Below are positions 1-5,462 of a stretch of 5,462 nt of DNA, one piece after another. Source of the stretch: Bacillaceae bacterium UBA7792 (GTDB lineage: Bacteria; Bacillota; Bacilli; Bacillales; Cytobacillaceae); NCBI GenBank assembly GCA_002480735.1, contig DLCS01000229.1, positions 1 to 5,462 of the forward strand, given 5' to 3'. The position numbers and the translations under genes were made by a program. The first letter of the stretch is position 1; each line of letters begins with the position of its first letter. The notes below the pieces were generated by a model. The model worked only from the letters and a program-made list of their open reading frames with translations, ran no database searches and was not told where the DNA came from.

Positions 1-989
1 AATATATCCCTAGACTTCAGGAGCTGGCGAAGACGGTGAGCGAAATTGATGTCCTTCAATGCTTTGCGACGGTCAGTGAAGAAAGGCACTATGTAAAGCC
101 AAGCTTTTCGAACGAAAGAGTCATTCTCCTCAAGGATGGTCGACATCCTGTTGTGGAAAAGGTGATGAAGGCGCAGGAATATGTGCCAAATGATTGCTAT
201 ATGGACGGTGAGCGAGAAATCCTTCTCATTACAGGTCCGAATATGTCAGGGAAGAGCACATACATGAGGCAAGTCGCATTGATGGCCATTCTCGCTCAAA
301 TTGGCTGCTTCGTGCCAGCAAGTGAGGCAACCTTACCGATTTTTGATCAAGTCTTTACTAGAATAGGTGCAGCCGATGATCTCATTTCTGGACAGAGCAC
401 CTTTATGGTAGAGATGCTGGAGGCGAACAATGCTATTTCCAATGCAACTGAAAACAGCTTAATTTTGTTTGATGAAATTGGGCGTGGCACATCAACCTAT
501 GATGGGATGGCACTCGCTCAGGCAATTATTGAATATATCCATGATCATATTGGGGCTAAGACGTTATTTTCTACGCATTATCATGAATTAACGATCTTGG
601 AAAACGAGTTGAAACAGCTAAAGAATGTTCATGTGAGCGCGGTAGAGCAAAATGGCAAGGTTGTCTTCCTCCACAAAATTAAGGAAGGAGCAGCTGACAA
701 AAGCTACGGAATCCATGTTGCCCAGCTCGCCAATCTACCGTCAAGCTTGATAGAAAGAGCGAATGAAATTTTACACAACTTTGAAAATCAAGAGGCGGAA
801 GAAGTCGAACAGCCAGCTTCTACCCAGCTCTCCTTATTTGAGGAGCCGGTGGTGAAAGAGAAACCACTTCTATCCTCCAAAGAGAAGCGAGCCCTTGAGC
901 GAATCAAAGAGATAGACATATTGGAAATGACTCCGATGCACGCGATGAATACGCTCTATGAATTGCATAAAGCGTTGAAAAACTCCTAG
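1..989 (+). CDS. mutS: DNA mismatch repair protein MutS, C-terminal part (5' end outside window)
   Basis: MutS recognises mispaired or looped bases and, in its ATP-bound sliding-clamp state, recruits MutL. The reading frame is already open at the window edge (first full codon at position 3, reading [12 protein letters not shown]), so the GTG at 36 is internal and about 328 codons of a protein of roughly 850-870 residues are visible. They cover the end of the lever/clamp region, the whole ATPase domain and the C-terminal tail. Visible motifs are Walker A GPNMSGKS (nt 234-257), the signature region around the GQST motif (about nt 390), Walker [13 protein letters not shown] (nt 459-494), and the switch STHYHE (nt 570-587). 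A tail motif QLSLF (nt 825-839) fits the beta-sliding-clamp binding consensus. The end ([21 protein letters not shown]) resembles the helix-turn-helix dimer/tetramer segment. mutL follows 17 nt downstream, so the two are almost certainly cotranscribed. No frameshift or motif loss is visible. Confidence 0.98.
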   Translation, partial: YIPRLQELAKTVSEIDVLQCFATVSEERHYVKPSFSNERVILLKDGRHPVVEKVMKAQEYVPNDCYMDGEREILLITGPNMSGKSTYMRQVALMAILAQIGCFVPASEATLPIFDQVFTRIGAADDLISGQSTFMVEMLEANNAISNATENSLILFDEIGRGTSTYDGMALAQAIIEYIHDHIGAKTLFSTHYHELTILENELKQLKNVHVSAVEQNGKVVFLHKIKEGAADKSYGIHVAQLANLPSSLIERANEILHNFENQEAEEVEQPASTQLSLFEEPVVKEKPLLSSKEKRALERIKEIDILEMTPMHAMNTLYELHKALKNS

Positions 990-1006
990 AAAGGAGGGGA
1001 ACTCAG

Positions 1007-2818
1007 ATGGGAAAAATTATCGAACTTGATGACCAGCTTTCAAATAAAATAGCTGCTGGTGAGGTAGTCGAGCGACCTGCTTCTGTTGTGAAGGAACTGG
1101 TCGAGAATGCGATTGATGCAAACAGTACCGTGATTGAGATTGAGATTGAGGAAGCGGGATTATCGAAAATTCGCATCATTGATAATGGTGATGGGATGGA
1201 CGAATCCGATGTCGTCATGTCTTTTAGAAGACATGCGACAAGTAAGATTAAGGATGACAAGGATTTGTTCCGCATTCGGACACTTGGGTTTCGTGGTGAG
1301 GCTCTTCCGAGTATCGCCTCAGTGTCAAAGCTTGAAATTAAGACCTCACCAGGTAATGAGGGAACTCGGCTCGTCATGAGTGGCGGGCATGTGGAGACAT
1401 TGGAGAAGGCGGCGAGTCGCAAAGGAACGGATATTGTCGTAACAGATTTATTTTACAATACCCCTGCTCGCCTTAAATACATGAAGACAGTTCATACCGA
1501 GCTTGGAAACATTACTGATATCGTGAACCGTCTAGCTCTCTCCCATCCTGATATCAGCTTTCGTCTTATTCATAATGACCGCAAGCTCCTGCATACAAAT
1601 GGAAACGGGGATGTTCGTCAAGTACTTGCAGCCATTTACGGACTGAACATCGTGAAGAAAATGATTCCGATTCAGGCCGATTCGTTGGATTTTCGGATTC
1701 ATGGCTGGGTCGCCCTTCCTGAGATTACGAGGGCATCTCGCAATTATATCACGACATTGGTCAATGGGCGTTTTATCAAAAATTATCCATTGGCCAAGGC
1801 CGTACAAGAGGGTTACCATACGTTGCTCCCTATTGGCCGCTATCCGATCGTCCTTGTTCATATCGAAATGGATCCCATCCTTGTCGATGTGAACGTGCAT
1901 CCTTCCAAGTTGGAGGTTCGTTTTAGCAAGGAAGCGGAATTGAACGAGCTTGTCTCATCAGCCATTAAACAAGCCTTCCGAAAGCAAGAATTGATCCCTG
2001 CTGGATTGCAGCGAGAGACGAAACCAATGGTAAAAAATGAACAGCCTGCCTTTGACTTGGACCATCTACCGCTCGCTGCTAAGGAGGAGCAAGCCGAAAT
2101 TGAGTTTGACCTTCCGCCAGTGGAGAGCTTTTTTCAAAGTAAGCCATCTACCCCTACCCCAGTGGTCGAAGAGCCGCATATGGAGCCTACTGTCGAAGTC
2201 AAAGTGCAAGAAGAAATAGAGCAAAAGACGGAATCAAGGGTTCCTCCGCTTTATCCGATTGGACAAATGCATGGCACCTATATTCTTGCGCAAAACGAGA
2301 AGGGGCTTTATATCATTGATCAACATGCGGCCCAGGAACGGATTAAGTATGAGTTCTTTCGTGAAAAGGTTGGGCAGGTTGAAAAAGAACTTCAGGATAT
2401 GCTTGTCCCGCTGACATTCGAATATTCGGCGGACGAATCGATCCTCATCCTTGAGCATCAGGCTGAGCTTGAAGAGGTGGGGGTATTTCTAGAACCATTT
2501 GGAATGAATAGCTTTATTGCGCGCTCCCATCCACAATGGTTTCCAAAAGGAATGGAAAAAGAAATTATTGAAGAAATGATTGAGCAGGTTCTTTCGATGA
2601 AAAAGGTCGATATTAAGAAACTGAGAGAGGAAGCAGCGATTATGATGAGCTGCAAGGCCTCTATTAAGGCCAATCATTACTTGCAGATGAATGAAATCCA
2701 AGCTTTGCTTGATGAATTAAGAAGAACGAACGATCCTTTCACATGTCCGCATGGCCGCCCAATCATTATTCATTATTCGACGTATGAAATGGAAAAGATG
2801 TTTAAAAGAGTGATGTAA
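1007..2818 (+). CDS. mutL: DNA mismatch repair endonuclease MutL
   Basis: MutL couples mismatch recognition by MutS to strand incision and removal. The 603 residues fall into three parts. The N-terminal GHKL ATPase (about 1-330) has [10 protein letters not shown] with E30 and N34, DNGDG at 59-63, GFRGEAL at 94-100, and [13 protein letters not shown] near the end. An acidic, Pro-rich linker covers about 335-410. The C-terminal dimerisation/endonuclease domain (about 415-603) has [12 protein letters not shown] at 438-449, matching DQHA(X)2E(X)4E, a CKASIKA motif from C549, CPHGRP at 580-585 and a terminal FKR (599-601). QDMLVP at 463-468 lies where the B. subtilis protein has its beta-clamp contact. 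The intact metal-site motifs imply a nicking MutL, as expected in bacteria without MutH/Dam. The ATG is fixed by AAGGAGGGG at 991-999 and by N-terminal alignment to the family. Its length is slightly below the roughly 627 aa of B. subtilis MutL, most simply explained by a shorter linker. Confidence 0.98.
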   Translation: MGKIIELDDQLSNKIAAGEVVERPASVVKELVENAIDANSTVIEIEIEEAGLSKIRIIDNGDGMDESDVVMSFRRHATSKIKDDKDLFRIRTLGFRGEALPSIASVSKLEIKTSPGNEGTRLVMSGGHVETLEKAASRKGTDIVVTDLFYNTPARLKYMKTVHTELGNITDIVNRLALSHPDISFRLIHNDRKLLHTNGNGDVRQVLAAIYGLNIVKKMIPIQADSLDFRIHGWVALPEITRASRNYITTLVNGRFIKNYPLAKAVQEGYHTLLPIGRYPIVLVHIEMDPILVDVNVHPSKLEVRFSKEAELNELVSSAIKQAFRKQELIPAGLQRETKPMVKNEQPAFDLDHLPLAAKEEQAEIEFDLPPVESFFQSKPSTPTPVVEEPHMEPTVEVKVQEEIEQKTESRVPPLYPIGQMHGTYILAQNEKGLYIIDQHAAQERIKYEFFREKVGQVEKELQDMLVPLTFEYSADESILILEHQAELEEVGVFLEPFGMNSFIARSHPQWFPKGMEKEIIEEMIEQVLSMKKVDIKKLREEAAIMMSCKASIKANHYLQMNEIQALLDELRRTNDPFTCPHGRPIIIHYSTYEMEKMFKRVM

Positions 2819-2858
2819 AGGGGTTTCTAGTCTAACAATAAAGTTAGGAGGTTGAGAT

Positions 2859-3281
2859 ATGAAGTTTGTGAAATTTTTACTTATCGCGGTCGTTGTCATT
2901 TTTGTACTTGGATATGCTGCGTATCATTTTGGAACCAAAGTAGCATCTGACAAGTTAATTGATACGATTTCGACAGAATTAGAGAGTAGTGGGGAAATCG
3001 ATTCAATCAAAGAGACCATTGAGAAAGACCCGAAGCTTCTGTCTTTTATTGAAGAAGCAAAAGCTGTTGATGAAAATACACTTCCGTTTCAAACGAAAGA
3101 GGAAGCTACAAAGGTGCTAATAAAAAAAGTCGGTATTAACGAATTAAATGATATTAGAAAACAAGTACAAGAGGGTACGGCTTCGAAGGAAGAGATTTTG
3201 CAAGAAATCCAGAGTAAACTGTCTGAAGAAGAGATACTTGCATTAAAAGTGATTGCGTATAAAGAATTGATTAAACAGTAA
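2859..3281 (+). CDS. Small single-pass membrane protein of unknown function
   Basis: This 140-residue protein has an N-terminal hydrophobic segment at about 4-25 (KFLLIAVVVIFVLGYAAYHF), which is more likely a membrane anchor or uncleaved signal than a lipoprotein because no Cys follows. The rest (about 30-140) is charged, Lys/Glu-rich and predicted by eye to be mostly helical, with many heptad-like stretches and a hydrophobic C-terminal helix (LSEEEILALKVIAYKELI). The anchor is short and followed by a long soluble tail, so the tail is probably extracytoplasmic, but orientation is uncertain. The ATG has a strong AGGAGG at 2846-2851, 7 nt away. It starts 40 nt after mutL with no terminator between, and an intrinsic terminator follows, so it is probably the last gene of the mutSL transcript. 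That position does not imply a repair role. I do not recognise a characterised family, though similar anchored proteins seem to occur in other Bacillaceae. Confidence 0.85.
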   Translation: MKFVKFLLIAVVVIFVLGYAAYHFGTKVASDKLIDTISTELESSGEIDSIKETIEKDPKLLSFIEEAKAVDENTLPFQTKEEATKVLIKKVGINELNDIRKQVQEGTASKEEILQEIQSKLSEEEILALKVIAYKELIKQ

Positions 3282-3357
3282 TTTAATGAGGGTTCATTAT
3301 GGGTCCTCTATAAAATGAAAAGGATGTTCAAGTAAGTCCATATAACAAATTATAACT

Positions 3358-3391
3358 CGCCGAGCGTAATGGTTCGGCGTTTTTTGTTTTT
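3358..3391 (+). terminator. Intrinsic terminator after the mutSL-distal gene
   Basis: The stem CGCCGAGC (3358-3365) pairs with GTTCGGCG (3372-3379), giving 8 bp including one G-U, around a 6-nt loop. It is followed directly by six T, one G and five T. This is a textbook Rho-independent terminator on the plus strand, 77 nt after the stop of the preceding gene. It separates the mutS-mutL-membrane protein unit from the next gene. Confidence 0.92.
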
Positions 3392-3397
3392 GCTATA

Positions 3398-3426
3398 TAT
3401 TCATAAGCTTGTTCAAAAGTTATAAT
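3398..3426 (+). promoter_or_regulatory. Possible sigma-A promoter for the downstream membrane-protein gene
   Basis: A perfect TATAAT lies at 3421-3426, just after the terminator and 64 nt before the TTG start at 3490. At 17-bp spacing the -35 position (3398-3403) reads TATTCA, which matches the TTGACA consensus at only three of six positions, and there is no TG extension. The location between a terminator and an isolated gene supports a promoter. The weak -35 keeps confidence moderate. Confidence 0.45.
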
Positions 3427-3473
3427 GAAAATAGTGAAGGAAATTGCTTCGTCTACATAGAGTAATAGTACAA

Positions 3474-3492
3474 GGGAGGTGGGAGGAGTTTG
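3474..3492 (+). promoter_or_regulatory. Shine-Dalgarno site that selects a TTG start
   Basis: GGGAGGTG (3474-3481) includes the 7-nt GGAGGTG fully complementary to the 16S rRNA tail and sits 8 nt before TTG at 3490. No ATG or GTG occurs in this frame between the in-frame TAG at 3466 and the TTG. The TTG is therefore the best-supported start for the longer form of the gene. A second purine run, AGGAG at 3484-3488, is too close to the TTG to be the functional SD for it. Confidence 0.75.
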
Positions 3493-3936
3493 ACTTTTTT
3501 TATATTTTTGCCTCTTATGATAGGGGCTGTTTTAATCGCTTTTTTAATTGTTGTGGTAGCTAAGAATAAGGAAGGAGGAGAAAGCGTGATTCGACATTTG
3601 TATACTTATTTAGTCTTATTCGCGACCTTAATGATGGTGATCGGTGGAGGGATTTCGATTTTTATGGCAACGGCAGATTTAGTTAGTCCACCAACGTATT
3701 ATCAAAGTTATTCCGATTTTAAAATGATGAAGCAAAGTGAGAAATTTGAGGGGCAAAAGCAGACAGAGGTTAGTGAGGAGCAGCTAAGGGCTGAATATGA
3801 TCAGCTTATTGCGGATGAAAAAAGACGACAGCAGGAGAATGCGAAGAATCAAATCATAAAGAGCCTCGGTTTTATCGTCATTCCCCTCCCCATTTTCATT
3901 TATTTTAGTAGAATGAGAAGGAAAACGATTGAATAG
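3490..3936 (+). CDS. Small multi-pass membrane protein of unknown function (TTG start)
   Basis: The 148-residue protein has three hydrophobic segments: about 2-24 (FFIFLPLMIGAVLIAFLIVV), about 37-63 (LYTYLVLFATLMMVIGGGIS and following) and about 123-140 (IIKSLGFIVIPLPIFIYF). Between the second and third is a polar, charged, probably helical or coiled-coil stretch (about 75-120). The tail RMRRKTIE is basic, suggesting a cytoplasmic C-terminus by the positive-inside rule. The segment IRHLYTYLVLFATLMMVIGG recalls the start of small membrane domains annotated DUF5671, but this is from memory and tentative. It appears monocistronic, with a possible promoter at 3398-3426 and a terminator at 3945-3971. 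The start is TTG with a near-perfect SD. A second in-frame start, GTG at 3586 (Val33), also has a good SD and would give a 116-residue, two-helix form that begins at the conserved-looking IRHLY segment. Confidence 0.82.
   Translation: MTFFIFLPLMIGAVLIAFLIVVVAKNKEGGESVIRHLYTYLVLFATLMMVIGGGISIFMATADLVSPPTYYQSYSDFKMMKQSEKFEGQKQTEVSEEQLRAEYDQLIADEKRRQQENAKNQIIKSLGFIVIPLPIFIYFSRMRRKTIE
3572..3588 (+). promoter_or_regulatory. Internal Shine-Dalgarno and GTG codon, possible second start
   Basis: AAGGAGG (3572-3578) lies 7 nt before GTG at 3586, inside and in frame with the membrane-protein gene that starts at 3490. The SD and spacing are as good as those of the outer TTG. The stretch encodes KEGGESV, so the purine run could be incidental to a Lys/Glu/Gly-rich linker. 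Confidence 0.4.
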
Positions 3937-3944
3937 GTCGGTTC

Positions 3945-3971
3945 AAAAACAGCATTGAATGCTGTTTTTTT
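3945..3971 (+). terminator. Intrinsic terminator after the membrane-protein gene
   Basis: AACAGCAT (3948-3955) pairs with ATGCTGTT (3959-3966) around a 3-nt TGA loop. The stem can extend through the flanking A-run (from 3945) and T-run, and seven T (3965-3971) end the structure. It starts 9 nt after the TAG at 3934-3936. The A-run on the 5' side means it could also act on minus-strand transcripts. Confidence 0.9.
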
Positions 3972-3972
3972 C

Positions 3973-4011
3973 TTTGGGACTTCGCCTATCGCCCATTTCG
4001 CCTGTCCCAAA
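3973..4011. repeat. 39-nt inverted repeat with a repetitive loop
   Basis: TTTGGGAC (3973-3980) and GTCCCAAA (4004-4011) are perfect 8-bp inverted copies separated by 23 nt. The loop contains TTCGCCT twice (3981-3987 and 3997-4003) with a related ATCGCCCA between, so CGCC occurs three times. It starts 2 nt after the preceding terminator and ends about 20 nt before a putative sporulation-type -10 element. No T-run follows, so it is not a standard terminator. It may be a dispersed palindromic intergenic repeat, an operator, or an mRNA structure. The sequence alone does not decide. Confidence 0.6.
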
Positions 4012-4032
4012 CTTCCCCTTTAGGAATGTGCA

Positions 4033-4041
4033 CATATACTA
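4033..4041 (+). promoter_or_regulatory. Candidate mother-cell sporulation -10 element (sigma-K or sigma-E like)
   Basis: CATATACTA fits the sigma-K -10 form CATAnnnTA, and its first eight bases agree with the sigma-E form CATACAnT at all but one of its fixed positions. It lies 43 nt before the ATG at 4076, leaving room for a short leader with an SD. The -35 support is weak: the nearest AC (4011-4012) is 20 nt upstream, about 2 nt farther than the usual sigma-K spacing, and no sigma-E -35 is evident. The assignment relies partly on the coat-like product. Confidence 0.4.
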
Positions 4042-4075
4042 GATTGACATTAGAAATGAGGAGGAAAATATAAAA

Positions 4076-4366
4076 ATGAGGCAATTTGGTTATGGGGCAG
4101 GGATGATGGGTGGTTATGGATATCCAACTGGAATGGGATATGGGTATCCAACAGGATTAGGAATGGGCTATTCAGGCATGCATGGTGGCTACGGGTATCC
4201 AGGAGGATTTCTCTCCCCAGGATATGGCATGGGCTGGCAGGGACACGGCCTAAGTGATGGATATTATGGACATCATCATGACGGATATCATCACCACCAT
4301 GGACATTACCATGACGGATATCATCACCATCATGGACATCACGGACATTATCACGACATGTACTGA
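4076..4366 (+). CDS. Gly/Tyr/His-rich small protein, probable spore-coat protein
   Basis: This 96-residue low-complexity protein has two parts. Residues about 1-60 are Gly/Tyr/Met-rich with repeats of YGYPTG (14-19, 22-27) and YGYPGG (39-44). Residues about 61-96 are extremely His-rich (19 His in the protein, 17 of them from residue 66 on), built around a duplicated 11-residue unit HDGYHHHHGH(Y/H). There is no Cys, signal peptide or membrane segment. The composition resembles small Bacillus spore-coat proteins such as YeeK of B. subtilis, but low complexity makes homology hard to prove. The Tyr could take part in cross-linking and the His clusters could bind metal ions; both are inferences. 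The ATG has GAGGAGG at 4058-4064, 11 nt away. The gene sits alone between a terminator and a hairpin, with a mother-cell-type -10 upstream. A non-sporulation His-rich metal-storage protein is the main alternative. Confidence 0.8.
   Translation: MRQFGYGAGMMGGYGYPTGMGYGYPTGLGMGYSGMHGGYGYPGGFLSPGYGMGWQGHGLSDGYYGHHHDGYHHHHGHYHDGYHHHHGHHGHYHDMY
4115..4162 (+). repeat. 24-bp degenerate tandem repeat encoding YGYPTG(M/L)G
   Basis: Units 4115-4138 and 4139-4162 match at 20 of 24 bases and encode YGYPTGMG and YGYPTGLG. A third partial relative, YGYPGG, follows at residues 39-44. Three of the four base differences are at third codon positions, and the peptide is better kept than the DNA, so this looks like an older duplication under protein-level constraint. 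Confidence 0.8.
4277..4342 (+). repeat. 33-bp tandem repeat in the His-rich tail
   Basis: Units 4277-4309 and 4310-4342 match at 31 of 33 bases and encode HDGYHHHHGHY and HDGYHHHHGHH. The near identity, including at silent positions, suggests a recent in-frame duplication. The unit keeps frame, so copy-number change would lengthen or shorten the His-rich tail without truncating the protein. Confidence 0.9.
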
Positions 4367-4384
4367 TCTTTTGGGAGCATAAAT

Positions 4385-4420
4385 GCAATGGACACCCTTA
4401 CTACGGGTGTCCTATATTGC
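4385..4420. terminator. Hairpin between convergent genes, possible bidirectional terminator
   Basis: GGACACCC (4390-4397) pairs perfectly with GGGTGTCC (4405-4412) around a 7-nt loop. The outer GCAAT (4385-4389) pairs with ATTGC (4416-4420) across a 3-nt bulge, giving 13 bp in all. It lies 19 nt past the plus-strand stop and 15 nt past the minus-strand stop, the expected place for a shared terminator. Neither strand has a proper U-tract after the stem, so it may instead protect mRNA 3' ends or work with another factor. Confidence 0.6.
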
Positions 4421-4434
4421 TTCCTGTGAATTCA

Positions 4435-5442
4435 TTATTTTGCGACGTGCTGGAGCTTTTTCATTAAATGGAGTGCCTCACCTGATCCGAGGACAACGGA
4501 TTCTAGGGGGCTTGGAGCAAGCTGAACAGGTACGACAATTTCTTTGCTAAGCCACTCCTCCATACCATTTAAGAGCGAGCCTCCACCTGTTAGAATGACG
4601 CCACGATCCACAATATCACCACTTAGTTCTGCCGGGCATTTTTCTAGAGTAACACGAATAGCCTCGAGAATTTGTAATAAGGATTCCTTTAATGTATCCC
4701 GGATCTCATAGGACGAAAGCGGAATGGTTTTCGGTAGACCGGTTACTAAGTCTCTGCCTCGGATATCGATCGTTAATTCTTCATGATCAATGAGGGCGTA
4801 ACCAATTTCAATTTTTATTTGTTCCGCTGTTTTCTCACCAATAAGAACATTATATGTCTTCCTGACATACTGAATGATCTCATCGTCCAAGTGGTCTCCA
4901 CCAATGTGGATAGACTCACTTGCCACAACTCCGCCGAAGGAAATAATCGCTACCTCGGTCGAACCACCACCGATGTCGACGATCATGTTGGCAACTGGCT
5001 CGTCTACAGGCATACCAGCTCCAATCGCAGCAGCAACAGGCTCTTCTATTAACACAACCTGTTTGGCCCCAGCATTTCGAGCTGCATCCTGGATGGCACG
5101 CTGGTCCACACTTGTTGCTCCTGAAGGTGTGCAAATGATGACATTTGGCTTACGTAGTGTCAACCCACTTTTATTTAGGGCTTTTTTCATGATGATCTTC
5201 AGTAGCTCAGTCGTAATATCATAATCTGCAATAACTCCATTTTTTAGAGGACGGATGATGTTAATATTTGCGGGAGTCTTTCCGATCATCTGCTTAGCCT
5301 CCATACCGAAGGCGATAATTTTTTTTGTTTGACTATCTATGGCCACTACAGATGGCTCGTTCAATGTTATTCCCTTGTTTTTACTATAGACTAAGATGTT
5401 AGCTGTCCCTAGATCAATTCCGATTTCATTACCTTGTATCAT
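4435..5442 (-). CDS. mreBH: Rod-shape-determining actin homologue, MreBH type
   Basis: MreB-family proteins form ATP-dependent, membrane-associated filaments that guide cell-wall synthesis along the cylinder; in B. subtilis MreBH also directs the wall hydrolase LytE. The 335-residue protein is complete and shows phosphate-1 IGIDLGTAN (7-15), CTPSGAT (104-110), [12 protein letters not shown] (131-142) with the catalytic-region Glu pair, phosphate-2 [10 protein letters not shown] (156-165), [12 protein letters not shown] (228-239) and the adenosine motif [10 protein letters not shown] (284-293). Features such as [23 protein letters not shown] and [14 protein letters not shown] match B. subtilis MreBH more closely than MreB or Mbl as I recall them, and 335 aa is the length of that protein. 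The ATG at 5442 is chosen because GGTGGG (5455-5450) lies 7 nt upstream and the product then begins like the family. The frame also extends to an in-window TTG at 5457, which would add five residues and overlap the SD. Its promoter lies outside the window. Confidence 0.95.
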   Translation of the reverse strand: MIQGNEIGIDLGTANILVYSKNKGITLNEPSVVAIDSQTKKIIAFGMEAKQMIGKTPANINIIRPLKNGVIADYDITTELLKIIMKKALNKSGLTLRKPNVIICTPSGATSVDQRAIQDAARNAGAKQVVLIEEPVAAAIGAGMPVDEPVANMIVDIGGGSTEVAIISFGGVVASESIHIGGDHLDDEIIQYVRKTYNVLIGEKTAEQIKIEIGYALIDHEELTIDIRGRDLVTGLPKTIPLSSYEIRDTLKESLLQILEAIRVTLEKCPAELSGDIVDRGVILTGGGSLLNGMEEWLSKEIVVPVQLAPSPLESVVLGSGEALHLMKKLQHVAK

Positions 5443-5462
5443 AAAAATTCCCACCAATTCTT

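Noticed and set aside
36..38. GTG as the start of the first gene
   Set aside because: The frame is open upstream to the window edge and the encoded residues match internal MutS sequence, so it is an internal Val codon.
1003..1422. Long minus-strand open frame opposite the start of mutL
   Set aside because: It overlaps the most conserved part of mutL, has no SD-supported start and a Ser-rich composition typical of antisense frames.
3289..3310. GAGG/CCTC hairpin shortly after the mutL-distal gene
   Set aside because: Only four strong pairs, extended by G-U pairs, and no T-run; the clear terminator lies further on at 3358-3391.
3456..3464. CATAGAGTA resembling a sigma-K -10 before the second membrane-protein gene
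   Set aside because: No matching -35 is seen and transcription would start at or within the SD, leaving almost no leader.
4044..4074. Perfect TTGACA (4044-4049) with TATAAA (4069-4074) as a sigma-A promoter for the coat-like gene
   Set aside because: Spacing would be 19 bp and the -10 would lie downstream of the SD at 4058-4064, right against the ATG, so the transcript would lack the SD.
4050..4388. Minus-strand His/Asp-rich open frame opposite the coat-like gene
   Set aside because: Its His and Asp come from the same repeats read in antisense. The plus-strand frame has the SD, the regular peptide repeats and suitable flanking signals.
4874..5224. Plus-strand open frames inside the mreBH gene
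   Set aside because: They lie over strongly conserved MreB motifs on the other strand and show no SD or recognisable product.
5440..5457. Upstream TTG (5457) or GTG (5454) as the start of the mreBH gene
   Set aside because: These codons overlap the GGTGGG SD, add residues with no counterpart in the family, and the ATG at 5442 gives the usual 335-residue length.
1..5462. CRISPR array, tRNA, rRNA, riboswitch, insertion sequence or phage attachment site
   Set aside because: No regularly spaced repeats outside the coding tandem repeats, no cloverleaf or T-box-like leader, and no transposase or terminal repeats were seen on either strand.

Overview
The window looks like chromosomal DNA of a spore-forming, rod-shaped member of the Bacillaceae (Bacillus or a close relative). 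The evidence is the close match of the MutS, MutL and MreBH-type proteins to the Bacillus versions, strong purine-rich Shine-Dalgarno (SD) sites, use of TTG and possibly GTG starts, U-tract hairpin terminators, and a small Gly/Tyr/His-rich protein of the kind found in spore coats. No phage, transposon, CRISPR, tRNA or rRNA signal is visible.

Layout. Positions 1-989 hold the 3' third of mutS, and mutL follows after 17 nt (1007-2818). Together they are the core of methyl-independent mismatch repair. MutS keeps its ATPase motifs and a QLSLF sliding-clamp motif. MutL keeps the GHKL ATPase motifs, the endonuclease motif DQHA(X)2E(X)4E and a QDMLVP clamp-type motif, so this is the nicking-MutL type of system. 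Forty nt downstream, with no terminator between, lies a small single-pass membrane protein of unknown function (2859-3281). It probably ends the mutSL transcript at an intrinsic terminator (3358-3391).

A second, apparently monocistronic unit (3490-3936) encodes a small membrane protein of unknown function. It has a plausible vegetative -10 element upstream, its own terminator, and two in-frame start sites that each have a good SD. A compact intergenic region (3937-4075) then holds the terminator, a 39-nt inverted repeat with a repetitive loop, and a -10-like element resembling mother-cell sporulation promoters. This leads to a 96-residue Gly/Tyr/His-rich protein with a 33-bp tandem repeat (4076-4366), most likely a spore-coat or metal-binding sporulation protein.

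The right end carries a complete minus-strand MreB-family gene (4435-5442), best matched to mreBH, which converges on the coat-like gene. A 13-bp hairpin lies between the two 3' ends. In B. subtilis mreBH is not next to mutSL, so this neighbourhood reflects a different gene order.

Nothing here is convincingly a new system. The most interesting items are the repeat-containing His-rich protein with its putative sporulation promoter, the inverted repeat just upstream of it, and the two unassigned membrane proteins.
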